NCBI RefSeq assembly: GCF_000215745.1
Contig: NC_015663.1
Location: 4,278,001-4,342,000, forward strand
Origin: Klebsiella aerogenes KCTC 2190
Lineage (GTDB): Bacteria > Pseudomonadota > Gammaproteobacteria > Enterobacterales > Enterobacteriaceae
Length of the DNA: 64,000 nucleotides
Direction: 5' to 3'
Notes under the pieces: model-generated
The model's database searches: none
What the model saw: only the letters and a program-made list of their open reading frames with translations
What the model was told of the DNA's origin: nothing
Program-made: the position numbers and the translations under genes
Shown: positions 50,371 through 61,666 of the stretch, in pieces
Layout: each line of letters starts with the position of its first letter
How positions within the stretch are numbered: position 1 is the stretch's first letter

Positions 50371-51600
50371 ATGGCCTCGCCCTTAACCAGACAATTAACC
50401 CAGCGCTTCTTTCGCTATCTGGCTATCACCAGCCAAAGCGATCCACGAGCAACCACGTTACCCACAACGCCCGGACAACATCAGATGGCGCAGGCGTTAG
50501 CCGACGAGCTACGTCAGTTTGGCCTTGACGATATCGTTGTCGACGAGCATGCGACCGTGACGGCGGTTAAAAAAGGCACCGTCCCCGGTGCGCCGCGGAT
50601 CGGCTTTATCACGCATATTGATACCGTTGATGTCGGACTGTCGCCGGATATTCATCCACAAATCCTGCGATTTACTGGCGAAGATCTCTGCCTTAACCCG
50701 GAACAGCAAATCTGGCTGCGGGTTGACGAGCATCCGGAAATTCTGGCCTATCGTGATGAAGAGATTATTTTCAGCGACGGCACCAGCGTACTGGGCGCCG
50801 ATAACAAAGCAGCGGTGACCGTTGTTATGACGCTGCTGGAAAACCTGACCGCCGAACATAAGCATGGTGATATCGTCGTGGCGTTCGTCCCGGACGAAGA
50901 AGTTGGCCTTCGCGGGGCAAAAGCGCTGGATTTATCGCGTTTTGCCGTCGATTTTGCCTGGACCATCGACTGCTGCGAACTCGGCGAGATCGTTTATGAA
51001 AACTTTAACGCCGCCTCTGCGGAGATACGGTTTACCGGCGTAACCGCACACCCGATGTCCGCCAAAGGCGTATTGGTCAACCCGCTGTTAATGGCTACCG
51101 ACTTCATGAGCTATTTCGACCGCCAGCAGACGCCGGAGCACACCGCCGGGCGCGAAGGCTACGTATGGTTTAACGGTATTCATGGCGATCAGAACAGCAC
51201 AAGGTTGCAGGCAAACATTCGCGATTTCGATCTGGACAGCTTTAACCGCCGTAAACAACAGATTGGCGAAGCGGCAGAGAAAATCGCCGCCCAGTACCCT
51301 ACTGCCAGGGTTGAATTCACTATCAGCGATACTTACAGCAATATCAGTAACGCCATTGGCGAAGACCGCCGGGCTATTGACCTGATGTTCACCGCGATGG
51401 AAAGCCTCGGTATAACGCCAAAACCTACGCCGATGCGCGGTGGTACCGACGGCGCAGCGCTCTCGGCAAAGGGTCTGCTGACGCCGAACTTCTTCACCGG
51501 CGCGCACAACTTCCATTCGAAATTCGAATTTTTGCCGCTGCGCGCCTTTGAGGCCTCCTATCTTACCGCCCTGCAGCTGTGCCTGCTGGCGGCGGATTAA
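50371..51600 (+). CDS. PepT-like tripeptidase (M20B) paralogue
   Basis: A 409-residue M20B aminopeptidase. Zn-binding and catalytic residues are recognisable in [47 protein letters not shown] and, near the end, [35 protein letters not shown]. Family PepT releases the N-terminal residue of tripeptides in the cytosol. It diverges from the standard PepT in many positions ([19 protein letters not shown] kept), so it is an accessory copy. Divergent from the DppA-like gene; overlaps the tehB end by four bases. Confidence 0.9.
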   Translation: MASPLTRQLTQRFFRYLAITSQSDPRATTLPTTPGQHQMAQALADELRQFGLDDIVVDEHATVTAVKKGTVPGAPRIGFITHIDTVDVGLSPDIHPQILRFTGEDLCLNPEQQIWLRVDEHPEILAYRDEEIIFSDGTSVLGADNKAAVTVVMTLLENLTAEHKHGDIVVAFVPDEEVGLRGAKALDLSRFAVDFAWTIDCCELGEIVYENFNAASAEIRFTGVTAHPMSAKGVLVNPLLMATDFMSYFDRQQTPEHTAGREGYVWFNGIHGDQNSTRLQANIRDFDLDSFNRRKQQIGEAAEKIAAQYPTARVEFTISDTYSNISNAIGEDRRAIDLMFTAMESLGITPKPTPMRGGTDGAALSAKGLLTPNFFTGAHNFHSKFEFLPLRAFEASYLTALQLCLLAAD

Positions 51601-52193
51601 GCCAGTTTACGCGCCAGCATTGTGGCGAAGCGTAGCTTGATGCGGTTTCCGCTGGCGTCGGTGCGGTGCAGTTCGCCGACGTCTTCGTTGTACTTGAGGA
51701 ACTGCCAGCCAGCATAATAGTCACGCAGTTCTTCAGGTTTGAAGGCGAACGGGAAGCCCACGGTACAAGGGTAATCTTCGGTATCCATTGCGGCAACAAT
51801 CAGGTTATAGCCGCCAGGCTTAGTGCAGCGCTGCATGTTGGCGATCAGACCAGGGATGGTTTTGGCTTCCAGGAACATCATCACCACGGTAGAAAGAATA
51901 AAATCATACTCGCCATCAAAGCTCAGCGTATTCAGATCTTTTATCGCAGTCTGCAAGTTCTCCAGCCCTTCGGCCTGACGAATGTTCTCCAGATTATCGA
52001 TACTCATGGGATTTTTATCCCACGCGGTGACGTTGTAACCTTTTGCCGCCAGATACAGACTGTTTCGTCCATTGCCGCAACCAAGGTCGAGCGTCTGTCC
52101 CGGCTGCATCTGGGAGGACGCATACACCACTTCTGAGTGGGTGCGCGTCAGGCCATATTTTTCAGTAAAGTAGTTTTCGTCACGAGTCGTCAT
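51597..52193 (-). CDS. tehB: Tellurite methyltransferase TehB
   Basis: A 198-residue SAM-dependent methyltransferase (E. coli TehB has 197). The SAM motif I is [29 protein letters not shown] at about residues 34-62; [23 protein letters not shown] and [17 protein letters not shown] segments follow. It methylates tellurite or selenite species. Begins two bases after the tehA stop, forming tehA-tehB as in E. coli. Confidence 0.95.
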   Translation of the reverse strand: MTTRDENYFTEKYGLTRTHSEVVYASSQMQPGQTLDLGCGNGRNSLYLAAKGYNVTAWDKNPMSIDNLENIRQAEGLENLQTAIKDLNTLSFDGEYDFILSTVVMMFLEAKTIPGLIANMQRCTKPGGYNLIVAAMDTEDYPCTVGFPFAFKPEELRDYYAGWQFLKYNEDVGELHRTDASGNRIKLRFATMLARKLA

Positions 52194-52195
52194 GA

Positions 52196-53194
52196 TTAAT
52201 CCTTGTTTGGCAATAAAGTGGCACGGTCTACGCGAATTAACAGTTTACCCCGCACCAGCAGAAGAAAGGTACGCAGCAGCAGCAGGCCGATAATCAGGTT
52301 ACTAAAAATAAATAAGGGGATCGCCAGAGTATGGAAAAATCCGTGCGGCTGGCCGTGACCCAGATGCAGGCCGGTGGTCGCCAGTGCGGAAATCCCGAAC
52401 GAGAAGCTCCAGAATGACGCATTAAACGGCTGCTGCAGATACCACGGCATCAGGCGCAGCATAAATAGCAACTGCAACAGCCCATAACCAAATAGCATTT
52501 TGGCAAACGTATCACCGTCGCCGCCATTGACGCTGAGCCACGCGCTACAGGCCACCAGCGCCGGCGCCAGCTGGATGCCCAGCGACGTCCGCAACGCCGC
52601 CGGTAGCTCGCCGTTGCTGCGCAGCCGCTGCAGGATAACCGGCTCCAGGCTGAGCCAGGAAAAGACGCCAGCGCCGAGAAACGCCAGTCCGGCATCATTA
52701 AATCCCAGCGCGCCGCAGGCCATGGCGCTGATAAAATTGTTGGCGACGGTCGGCAGATATAAACCGGGCGTCGTCGCCTCTCCCGGATGTTTACCCCGCC
52801 ACAACCCGGCGCTCTGCCAGGCCGCATAGCAAAGCTGCAGCGTAACCCCCGCAGCAAATAACGCCAGCGACAACGGGCGATACCAGCCAGCAAAAGCGAT
52901 CGACACCAATAGCGTTGTCGCCGGGATCAGGCTGACAAAACTGCTGGCCACCGGATGACGCATCTCCTGCCGAACGCTCCACGGGAAACGAATAGCCCGC
53001 GCAATAAACACTATCATTAATAGCGCCCAGATAGTTGTCGCCAGCACCACCAGCGCATCGCCAATAATACTGCTCACCGGCCAGATGGTACTGGCATAAC
53101 GCCAGGCGAAGCCCATGCCGATTATCCCCAGCACCATACCAAAATAGCCAGCCGGTAGATTCAGTACCTGGCCGCCCGTTACGTGTTTATTCAT
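52196..53194 (-). CDS. tehA: Tellurite resistance / SLAC1-family channel TehA
   Basis: A 332-residue inner-membrane protein of the SLAC1/TehA dicarboxylate-anion channel family, ten spans. N-terminal [23 protein letters not shown] matches E. coli, with [24 protein letters not shown] and [20 protein letters not shown] later. Homologous structure shows a trimer with a gated pore. Upstream of tehB by two bases; E. coli protein has 330 residues. Confers tellurite resistance when overproduced; natural role less clear. Confidence 0.95.
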   Translation of the reverse strand: MNKHVTGGQVLNLPAGYFGMVLGIIGMGFAWRYASTIWPVSSIIGDALVVLATTIWALLMIVFIARAIRFPWSVRQEMRHPVASSFVSLIPATTLLVSIAFAGWYRPLSLALFAAGVTLQLCYAAWQSAGLWRGKHPGEATTPGLYLPTVANNFISAMACGALGFNDAGLAFLGAGVFSWLSLEPVILQRLRSNGELPAALRTSLGIQLAPALVACSAWLSVNGGDGDTFAKMLFGYGLLQLLFMLRLMPWYLQQPFNASFWSFSFGISALATTGLHLGHGQPHGFFHTLAIPLFIFSNLIIGLLLLRTFLLLVRGKLLIRVDRATLLPNKD

Positions 53195-53305
53195 TTTATT
53201 TAAAGTTTCAATTTAATTTTAAGTTGCATTTTAAAGGAACCTTATAAAACGCGCTACGGAGATTTTTGCTATGTTTATGTTAACCAACAGTAAAGAGAAA
53301 TGCTG

Positions 53306-54286
53306 ATGAAGAAATATCGTCTGAGCGACCACGTCCGCCTGTATCACTTTGAAGAAGACGGAATTAAACATAGCGTAACTCTGCGGCAAATCGTGGCGCT
53401 GACTGATTTCTCGGACGTTAAGGCCGGTAGCGAAGGCGGCTGGCTTGATGATGAAGCCGCGTTAAGCCAGGGCGGCGACTGCTGGATATATGATGCCAAT
53501 AGCGTCGTCTTCGCTGGCGCGCGCGTTGACGACAACGCCCGTCTGACCGGCACCTGCGTGATAAGCCACGGGGCGACAATTAGCGACAACGCCTGGCTTG
53601 ATAATGTTGAGGTAAGTCACGGCGCCAGGATAAGTGACAACGTCACTATAAAACAATCGCAAATCCGTGGCGTCTGCCGAATCGCCGACCAGGCGCGTAT
53701 TCTCCCCCATTGTCTGGTGATTGCCGCTCAGGGACTCACTTCTGATATCGACAAAGTGCTGCAAATTTATCAGCGCGCCACGGTCAGCGCCTCACGGATT
53801 GTTCATCAGGCGCAAATCTACGGCGATGCCGTGGTTGAGCATGCTTTTGTTGAACACCGTGCCGAAGTGTTCGATAACGCACGTATTGAAGGTAATGAAA
53901 ATAACGATGTATGGATCTGTGACAACGCCCGGGTCTACGATCGCGCGCGGCTGGTCGCCGGGCGCGGCGAGGATCAGATCCCAACCCTGCGCTACAGTTC
54001 CCAGGTGGGCGAAAACGCCGTGGTCGAAGGCAACTGCCTGTTAAAGCATCGTGTCATGGTCGGCGGGCACGCCCATCTTATCGGCGGCCCCATTCTGCTG
54101 GATGACGAGATACTTATCGAAGGACATGCGACGATTCGAGGCGATGTGATTATCGAACAACAGGTAGAAATCTGCGGTAACGCCTGTATCGAAGCGCTGG
54201 AGGGTGACAGAATTCATCTTCGCGGGCGCAAAATCGTGAGCGGCGACGAGCATATCACCCGTACGCCGCTGCTGGGTTCGCTATAG
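53306..54286 (+). CDS. ydcK: Hexapeptide-like beta-helix protein YdcK
   Basis: A 326-residue protein, the same length as E. coli YdcK. Repeated left-handed beta-helix-like units rich in DNA-type turns: VDDNARLTGTCVISHGATISDNAWLDNVEVSHGARISDN, IYGDAVVEHAFVEHRAEVFDNARIEGNENNDVWICDN. Function unknown, possibly an acyltransferase-like scaffold. ATG 53306 matches E. coli; an ATG two codons earlier also exists. Convergent with rimL. Confidence 0.93.
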   Translation: MKKYRLSDHVRLYHFEEDGIKHSVTLRQIVALTDFSDVKAGSEGGWLDDEAALSQGGDCWIYDANSVVFAGARVDDNARLTGTCVISHGATISDNAWLDNVEVSHGARISDNVTIKQSQIRGVCRIADQARILPHCLVIAAQGLTSDIDKVLQIYQRATVSASRIVHQAQIYGDAVVEHAFVEHRAEVFDNARIEGNENNDVWICDNARVYDRARLVAGRGEDQIPTLRYSSQVGENAVVEGNCLLKHRVMVGGHAHLIGGPILLDDEILIEGHATIRGDVIIEQQVEICGNACIEALEGDRIHLRGRKIVSGDEHITRTPLLGSL

Positions 54287-54290
54287 CAGC

Positions 54291-54851
54291 TTATTGCGGG
54301 TCAATAATCCGCGCGTAGATATTCTGATCGTCATATGCGCCATTTAAAAACTCGGCCTGCTTCAGACAACCTTCCAGTTGGAAACCATTACGCAGCGCCA
54401 CCTGATTACTGCGCTGGTTGGCGACCCGGCATTTAATAACGAAACGGCGAACGGCGCCCGTTTGCGCATAATGATGGATAAACGCCTGTAACGCCTGCGA
54501 CAACAGTCCCTGCCCCTGATGGCTTTGATCGATCCAGTAACCGATATAGGCCGTCTTGTTCAACGGTTCAATCTGGTTAAATGACAGGACGCCGATCATC
54601 TGCCCCTGTAAAAACAGCAGGAACATTTTTGCATAACCGCGCTGGTGCAGCATCACGTTTCCCTGCACGTGGCGCCGGGTTTCATCTTCACTCAACACCT
54701 CCGCAGGCCAGCTTAAAGCATGCTGCAGCCAGTCACGGTTTTTGAGCACCAATTGATGGAGTTCGCTGACGTAACGTTCGTCAACCGCACGCAGCTCCAG
54801 CTGTTCGTTGACCGGGATAGTTTCGATGATGGGGCTGTTTTCGGCAGTCAT
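54291..54851 (-). CDS. rimL: Ribosomal protein L7/L12 serine acetyltransferase RimL
   Basis: A 186-residue GNAT enzyme that acetylates the N-terminal serine of L12, converting it to L7. Matches E. coli RimL in HVQGNVMLHQRGYAKMFLLF, IGVLSFNQIEPLNKTAYIGY, the acetyl-CoA loop WIDQSHQGQGLLSQALQAFIHHYAQTG and VALRNGFQLEGCLKQAEFLN. Seven residues longer at the N-terminus than in E. coli (MTAENSPI...). E. coli ydcH, next to it there, is absent. Confidence 0.95.
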   Translation of the reverse strand: MTAENSPIIETIPVNEQLELRAVDERYVSELHQLVLKNRDWLQHALSWPAEVLSEDETRRHVQGNVMLHQRGYAKMFLLFLQGQMIGVLSFNQIEPLNKTAYIGYWIDQSHQGQGLLSQALQAFIHHYAQTGAVRRFVIKCRVANQRSNQVALRNGFQLEGCLKQAEFLNGAYDDQNIYARIIDPQ

Positions 54852-54877
54852 GACGATATCTCACTGATAAACAACAA

Positions 54878-54902
54878 CGCCCGCAGAAGCGCGCCGCGGG
54901 CG
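54878..54902 (-). terminator. Hairpin downstream of opgD
   Basis: CGCCCGC and GCGGGCG arms with an 11-nt loop, then TTGTTGTTTATC on the minus strand, 18 bases beyond the opgD stop. Confidence 0.6.
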
Positions 54903-54919
54903 GATTTCAACGACCTGGG

Positions 54920-56896
<1,977 letters not shown>

Positions 56897-57985
56897 ATGA
56901 AAGTAAAAGCCGCCGTGACGTTGGGTTATCAACAACCATTTAGCATTAAAGATATTCAGGTTAGCGCACCTAAAAAAGACGAAGTGATGGTAAAAATTGT
57001 CGCTACAGGCGTTTGTCATACCGACGCGGTAATCCGCGATAACGCCGGGATCCTGCCGATGCCCGCCATCCTGGGCCACGAAGGCGCAGGTATCGTGGTT
57101 AACGTCGGTGATGCCGTTCGTGGGGTCGAAATTGGCGATCATGTGGTACTGAGCTACGCCGCCTGCCATCACTGTGAAAACTGCCTCACCAACCATCCTT
57201 CCGCGTGCGAAAGTTTCAATGACTTAAACTTTGGTGGACGCTTAGACGATGGCACCACCCCTTATCGTCTGGATGATCAAGAATTATCCGTCTTCTTCGG
57301 CCAATCTTCGTTTAGTCAGTATGTGGTCACCAAAGCGACGAATGCTATTGTTGTCGACCGTGATGTCGAACTTTCGCTTCTTGGTCCGCTGGGTTGCGGA
57401 ATTCAAACCGGGAGCGGCACGGTGTTAAATCGACTAAAACCGGTGGCCGGGGAATCGTTAGTGGTATTCGGCTGCGGCGCGGTTGGTTTAAGCGCCATTA
57501 TGGCTGCAAAGCTCACCGGCTGTAGCCAAATCATCGCCGTCGATATTCATGCGAACCGCCTTGAGCTGGCACGTGAACTCGGCGCAACCCACGTGATCAA
57601 TGGCAAACAGGAAGATAGCGTTGCGGTTATTCGCCAACTGACCGGTAAAGGGGCGCACTACGCCATCGAAACGACCGGCGTCGCCGCCATCGTTCTGCAG
57701 GCGATCCACGCGATTAAGCCGTTAGGCACGGTGGCGGTCGTCGGCTTTACCGGCGATATCACCTTTAATGTGCAAAACGATCTGATGGCGGAAGGTAAAT
57801 CATTGATAGGGGTAATTGAAGGCGACGCCGTACCGCAGCTGTTTATCCCACAGCTGGTACAGTTTTATAAACAAGGGAAATTCCCCATTGATAAGCTTAT
57901 CGAGTTCTATCCGCTCGAAGAGATTAATCAGGCTTTCGTAGATTCAGCTTCCGGTAAAGTCATCAAACCGGTGGTGCTGATGTAA
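56897..57985 (+). CDS. Zinc-dependent aryl-alcohol-type dehydrogenase
   Basis: A 362-residue medium-chain alcohol dehydrogenase of the aryl-alcohol/class III branch. Catalytic zinc ligands are Cys in GVCHTDAVIRDN, HE in LGHEGAGIVVNVGD and Cys in LGPLGCGIQTGSG; the structural zinc ligands are seen in CHHCENCLTNHPSAC. The NAD-binding motif is VVFGCGAVGLSAIMAAKL with DIHANRLELA. Oxidises primary, probably aromatic, alcohols to aldehydes. It stands alone, followed by a strong hairpin. It may complement the aldehyde dehydrogenase at 26993, far off. Confidence 0.92.
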   Translation: MKVKAAVTLGYQQPFSIKDIQVSAPKKDEVMVKIVATGVCHTDAVIRDNAGILPMPAILGHEGAGIVVNVGDAVRGVEIGDHVVLSYAACHHCENCLTNHPSACESFNDLNFGGRLDDGTTPYRLDDQELSVFFGQSSFSQYVVTKATNAIVVDRDVELSLLGPLGCGIQTGSGTVLNRLKPVAGESLVVFGCGAVGLSAIMAAKLTGCSQIIAVDIHANRLELARELGATHVINGKQEDSVAVIRQLTGKGAHYAIETTGVAAIVLQAIHAIKPLGTVAVVGFTGDITFNVQNDLMAEGKSLIGVIEGDAVPQLFIPQLVQFYKQGKFPIDKLIEFYPLEEINQAFVDSASGKVIKPVVLM

Positions 57986-57990
57986 TGCGG

Positions 57991-58017
57991 GCGGCTCTTT
58001 GCGCAGCAAAGAGCCGC
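57991..58017. terminator. Terminator between the alcohol dehydrogenase and binding protein genes
   Basis: GCGGCTCTTTGC and GCAAAGAGCCGC make a perfect 12-bp stem with a 3-nt loop, between converging genes. Tails are AAATAAAG on one side and CCGCATTAC on the other. Confidence 0.82.
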
Positions 58018-58026
58018 AAATAAAGA

Positions 58027-58800
58027 TTATTTCACACTGACATCGATACCGGGGAAGTACTTCGCCGCCAGACGGGTGATAGTGCCGTCAGCGCGCACTT
58101 TATCAATTGCCGCGTCGAGCTGTTTTTTGGTCGCCTCATCACCCTTTCGCAAGCCGTAGCCAATACCGCTGCCCAGAATCGTATCATCAGCCACCGGCTT
58201 ACCGATAAAACCGAATCCTTTACCCTGCGGCTTACTGAGGAACCCGGCCTGCCCGGCGGCAGACATCACCAGCGAGGCGTCGATACGGCCGTTAAGCAGA
58301 TCGGCCCACGCCATGTTCTGGTCTTTGTAGGAAACTACCGTGACGCCGTGTTTTTCCCAGTGTTCTTTGGCAAAGGTCTCCTGAATCGAGCCCTGTAGCA
58401 CGCCGATGGTTTTGCCCTTCAGCCCTTCCGGCGTCGCCTGCATACCGCTGTCGGACTTGCCCACCAGCTGTGAAGGAATACGGTAGATCGGCTGGGTGAA
58501 ATCAATACTCTTGCGACGTTGCTCGGTAATGTTCATCGCCGAGTTAATCGCATCAAATTTCTTCGCCACCAGTCCCGGAATGAGCGCATCAAAGGAGGTT
58601 TCGACCCAGCTGCATTTCAACTGCGCGGCCTGACAAATCGCGTTGCCGAGATCAATATCAAAACCCTGCAGCTCTCCTGCCGGGTTGCGGCTTTCGAACG
58701 GCGGATATTCCGCTTCCACGCCGTAGCGCAACTCGCTGGCGGCAAAGCTTGATACGGTACACAGCATTCCCAAAGCTAGAGTTAGGGCTTTTATTTTCAT
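58027..58800 (-). CDS. Amino-acid ABC binding protein (HisJ/ArtJ-like)
   Basis: A 257-residue family 3 periplasmic binding protein with signal peptide (LTLALGMLCTVSSFA). Segments: LRYGVEAEYPPFESRNPAGELQGFDIDLGNAIC, SFDALIPGLVAKKFDAINSAMNIT, RRKSIDFTQPIYRIPSQLV, LKGKTIGVLQGSIQETFA and the C-terminal LDAAIDKVRADGTITRLAAKYF are typical of basic amino acid binders such as HisJ/ArgT. No permease or ATPase is adjacent. Starts 11 bases after the aminotransferase stop, so probably co-transcribed with it. Confidence 0.92.
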   Translation of the reverse strand: MKIKALTLALGMLCTVSSFAASELRYGVEAEYPPFESRNPAGELQGFDIDLGNAICQAAQLKCSWVETSFDALIPGLVAKKFDAINSAMNITEQRRKSIDFTQPIYRIPSQLVGKSDSGMQATPEGLKGKTIGVLQGSIQETFAKEHWEKHGVTVVSYKDQNMAWADLLNGRIDASLVMSAAGQAGFLSKPQGKGFGFIGKPVADDTILGSGIGYGLRKGDEATKKQLDAAIDKVRADGTITRLAAKYFPGIDVSVK

Positions 58801-58811
58801 CGTCTGGCTCC

Positions 58812-59981
58812 TTAACGCGGCTTAACGCGGCACAGCGCCTGCGCGCCAGCCCGCAATGTGGCTTCATCTTTGGCAAAAGAGAGCCGAATCAGTTTGTTAT
58901 CAGTACCATCGGTATAAAATGCCGATAGCGGAATCGTGGCGACGCCGTATTCGGTAATCAGCCGCTTGACCATCTCGCTGTCATGCTCATCGCTGAAATG
59001 GCGATAATCCGCCAGCATGAAGAAAGAGCCGGCGCTCGGCAATAAGCGGAACGGCGAGTCTTGCAGCAGTTGCTGGAGCAAATCACGCTTTTGCTGATAA
59101 AAAGCGGCCAGCGACAGCCATGAAGCCGGGTTCTGCATATGCTCTGCAAAAGCGTACTGCATCGGCGTATCGGCAGAAAACATGAGGAACTGATGTACCT
59201 TGCAGATCTCATCCATTAGCGCTGCTGGCGCCACGCAGTAGCCAACGCGCCAGCCGGTCACATGGTAGGTCTTGCCGAAGGAAGAGATAATCACGCTGCG
59301 TTCCGCCAGATGCGGATGGGTCGCCATGCCGTGATGCTTTTCGCCGTCGAAGACTACGTGCTCGTAGACTTCGTCGGACAAAACCACAATATCGGTATTG
59401 CGGATCAGCATCGCCAGTTGATTAAGGTCATCGGCGGATAATACCTGGCCGCTTGGGTTATGTGGCGTATTAATGATGATCATCCGCGTCCGCGGGGTAA
59501 TCGCGGCGCGTACCTCGTCCCAGTTAATAGCGAAATCCGGCACGGTTAGCTTAATCGCCACCGGGGTCGCGCCTTGCAGACGCACGATCGGCGCATAGCT
59601 ATCAAACGATGGCTCAAAGTAAATCACCTCGTCGCCAGCATGTACCAGCCCGCCAATGGCGGAATAAATCCCCTGGCTGGCGCTGGCGGTGACCAACACT
59701 TCACTATCGACATCATATTGCGTGCCGTACAACGTGGCGATTTTATCAGCAATACGCTCCTTTAAGGCCCGCAGGCCGGTCATCGGCGCGTATTGGTTAT
59801 GTCCGGCGGTCATCGCCTGCGTCACGCCGGCCACCAGCTGTGGGTCGCAGGCAAAGTTAGGCGCGCCCTGAGAAAGATTAATCGCGTTATGCTGCGCGGA
59901 GAGCTGACCTATAACGGTAAAAATCGTGGTGCCGACATCCGGCAATTTCGAGCGGGTGGTGACCGAAGTACTAAGAGCCAT
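58812..59981 (-). CDS. YbdL-like PLP-dependent aminotransferase
   Basis: A 389-residue class I aminotransferase strongly resembling E. coli YbdL, which prefers methionine, then His and Phe. Motifs: GTTIFTVIGQLSAQHNAINLSQGAPNF, NQYAPMTGLRALKERIA, YFEPSFDSYAPIV, IINTPHNPSGQVL, ISDE-type VVLSDEVYEHVVF, and the PLP lysine in IISSFGKTYHVTGWRVGYC. Substrate inferred from YbdL. The downstream gene encodes an amino-acid binding protein. Divergent from the cystine symporter gene. Confidence 0.92.
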   Translation of the reverse strand: MALSTSVTTRSKLPDVGTTIFTVIGQLSAQHNAINLSQGAPNFACDPQLVAGVTQAMTAGHNQYAPMTGLRALKERIADKIATLYGTQYDVDSEVLVTASASQGIYSAIGGLVHAGDEVIYFEPSFDSYAPIVRLQGATPVAIKLTVPDFAINWDEVRAAITPRTRMIIINTPHNPSGQVLSADDLNQLAMLIRNTDIVVLSDEVYEHVVFDGEKHHGMATHPHLAERSVIISSFGKTYHVTGWRVGYCVAPAALMDEICKVHQFLMFSADTPMQYAFAEHMQNPASWLSLAAFYQQKRDLLQQLLQDSPFRLLPSAGSFFMLADYRHFSDEHDSEMVKRLITEYGVATIPLSAFYTDGTDNKLIRLSFAKDEATLRAGAQALCRVKPR

Positions 59982-60184
59982 GATTAATCCTTTCTCGTTT
60001 TATTTGCATATCCATTCAAACTAAAGCGCCTTCAAGCGACAAGCGAATTGTTATCATAAGAGCTATGCATTTCGATCATGGCTCCCAGGGCTCCTGCTGA
60101 AATATGACAGGGCTAACACTCAGGACATAAACCACAATTTTAATATGCCTTATGCTATTTAATTCTTTATAATCCCCAGCGGTT

Positions 60185-60206
60185 CTAAGGTTTTTCACAG
60201 CCTTAG
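60185..60206 (+). promoter_or_regulatory. Inverted repeat in the tcyP upstream region
   Basis: CTAAGG and CCTTAG are separated by 10 bases, about 64 bases before the tcyP start and just after a TATAAT sequence at 60167-60172. In the transcript this would be a 5'-leader hairpin; alternatively an operator. Function unproven. Confidence 0.4.
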
Positions 60207-60269
60207 AGAAATTTGAAATAAATCTCTTTCCGGCATTTCAGGTGCTGAATGGGGCAAGAGGCACATCTT

Positions 60270-61616
60270 ATGTTTATTACGCCAGCGTATATCGCGTTAT
60301 TTTTAATCGCATCATGGGGACTTTTTAAACTCGAGCAAAAAAGCCACTCGTTATCAAAAAGCGTTTTTATCGCCATCTTTCTCGGCGCCCTTCTCGGATT
60401 ATCACTCCATTTCATTGCCAACGAACCGCGAAAAACGGTCATTGATTGGTACAGTATCGTCGGCAACGGCTATGTTAATTTGCTGAAACTTGTCGCGGTT
60501 CCGCTGATTTTCATTTCAATTCTGTCAGCGATTAATAAACTCGAAAATAGCGCCGGTATTGGCCGAATGTCCTTAACCATTGTTGCCTGCATGCTATGCC
60601 TGGTGATGGTGGCAGGCTGGGTCGGACTGTTTACCGCTGATTTACTCGGTCTTGACGCCAGCGCTTTTAGCCATATGCAATCGACGCTGACCGCCGAAGA
60701 CGTCAGCAAAACCGCAGCCGTTTCGCTACCCCAACTGGTCACTTCGCTGATCCCGACAAATATTTTTCTCGACCTGACCGGCGCGCGCAGCGTATCGGTT
60801 ATCGGCATCGTTATATTTACCCTGCTGGCCGGAGTCGCGTTATTGAAGGTGAAAAAAGAGGCGCCGGAGGAAGGTCAAAAACTAAGTAGCGGGATTAACG
60901 CGATTCAAATTTGGGTGATGAAGATGGTGCGTATCGTGATAGCGCTGACGCCATATGGCGTCCTCGCATTGATGGCAAAAGTCTTTTCGACCTATCAGCT
61001 AGCGCAATTCACCAGCCTGCTTGGCTTTATTGCCGCCTGTTATCTGGCGGTCGCTATCATGTTTATCGTGCATGCGATTCTGCTGCTCGTTAGCGGTCAT
61101 CATCCTCTGCGCTACTTTAAAACGGTGTGGCCGGTGCTCACCTTCGCTTTTGTTTCCCGCAGCAGCGCGGCTTCGATTCCATTAGCCATTACCGCACAGG
61201 AAAAATTCGGCGTGCCGAATACCATCGCCAATATTGCCGCCTCTTTTGGTTCCAGTATGGGGCAAAACGGCTGCGCCGGGATCTATCCGGCTATCATGGT
61301 GGCCATGATTGCGCCAACGCTGGGTATCGACCCACTGTCCTTCTCGTTTTTAGCCAGCTTACTTCCGGCTATCGCGCTGGGCTCAATTGGCGTCGCAGGC
61401 GTCGGCGGCGGTGGGACATTTGCGGCGTTGATTGTCCTGTCTACGCTCAACTTCCCGGTGGCGCTGGTCGGCATTTTTATCGCCATCGAGCCAATAGTCG
61501 ATATGGCGCGTACCGCGCTGAATGTGAATGGGTCGATGATGTCGGGCGTACTGGCATCGCGGCTATTGAAACATCAAAGTGCAAAGTCGCACCATGCCGC
61601 CTCGATAAGTGAATAA
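60270..61616 (+). CDS. tcyP: L-cystine:cation symporter (TcyP/YdjN family)
   Basis: A 448-residue inner-membrane symporter of the dicarboxylate/amino acid:cation family. Strong TcyP hallmarks are IVGNGYVNLLKLVAVPLIFISILSAI, QTYGVLA-like LTPYGVLALMAKVF, VWPVLTFAFVSRSSAASIPLA, GQNGCAGIYPAIMVAMIAPT and MARTALNVNGSMMSGVLAS. It imports L-cystine. ATG 60270 after AAGAGG gives family length; the frame open from 60249 is unneeded. It may be a second TcyP rather than the ydjN orthologue. Divergent from the YbdL-like gene. Confidence 0.88.
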   Translation: MFITPAYIALFLIASWGLFKLEQKSHSLSKSVFIAIFLGALLGLSLHFIANEPRKTVIDWYSIVGNGYVNLLKLVAVPLIFISILSAINKLENSAGIGRMSLTIVACMLCLVMVAGWVGLFTADLLGLDASAFSHMQSTLTAEDVSKTAAVSLPQLVTSLIPTNIFLDLTGARSVSVIGIVIFTLLAGVALLKVKKEAPEEGQKLSSGINAIQIWVMKMVRIVIALTPYGVLALMAKVFSTYQLAQFTSLLGFIAACYLAVAIMFIVHAILLLVSGHHPLRYFKTVWPVLTFAFVSRSSAASIPLAITAQEKFGVPNTIANIAASFGSSMGQNGCAGIYPAIMVAMIAPTLGIDPLSFSFLASLLPAIALGSIGVAGVGGGGTFAALIVLSTLNFPVALVGIFIAIEPIVDMARTALNVNGSMMSGVLASRLLKHQSAKSHHAASISE

Positions 61617-61633
61617 TCCCGTCTGATTGAAAC

Positions 61634-61660
61634 GGCGGCCAGGCCTGAAAACTGGCCGCC
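61634..61660. terminator. Terminator between tcyP and ycaC
   Basis: GGCGGCCAG and CTGGCCGCC form a 9-bp perfect stem with a 9-nt loop between the converging genes. Confidence 0.75.
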
Positions 61661-61666
61661 AGCTGT

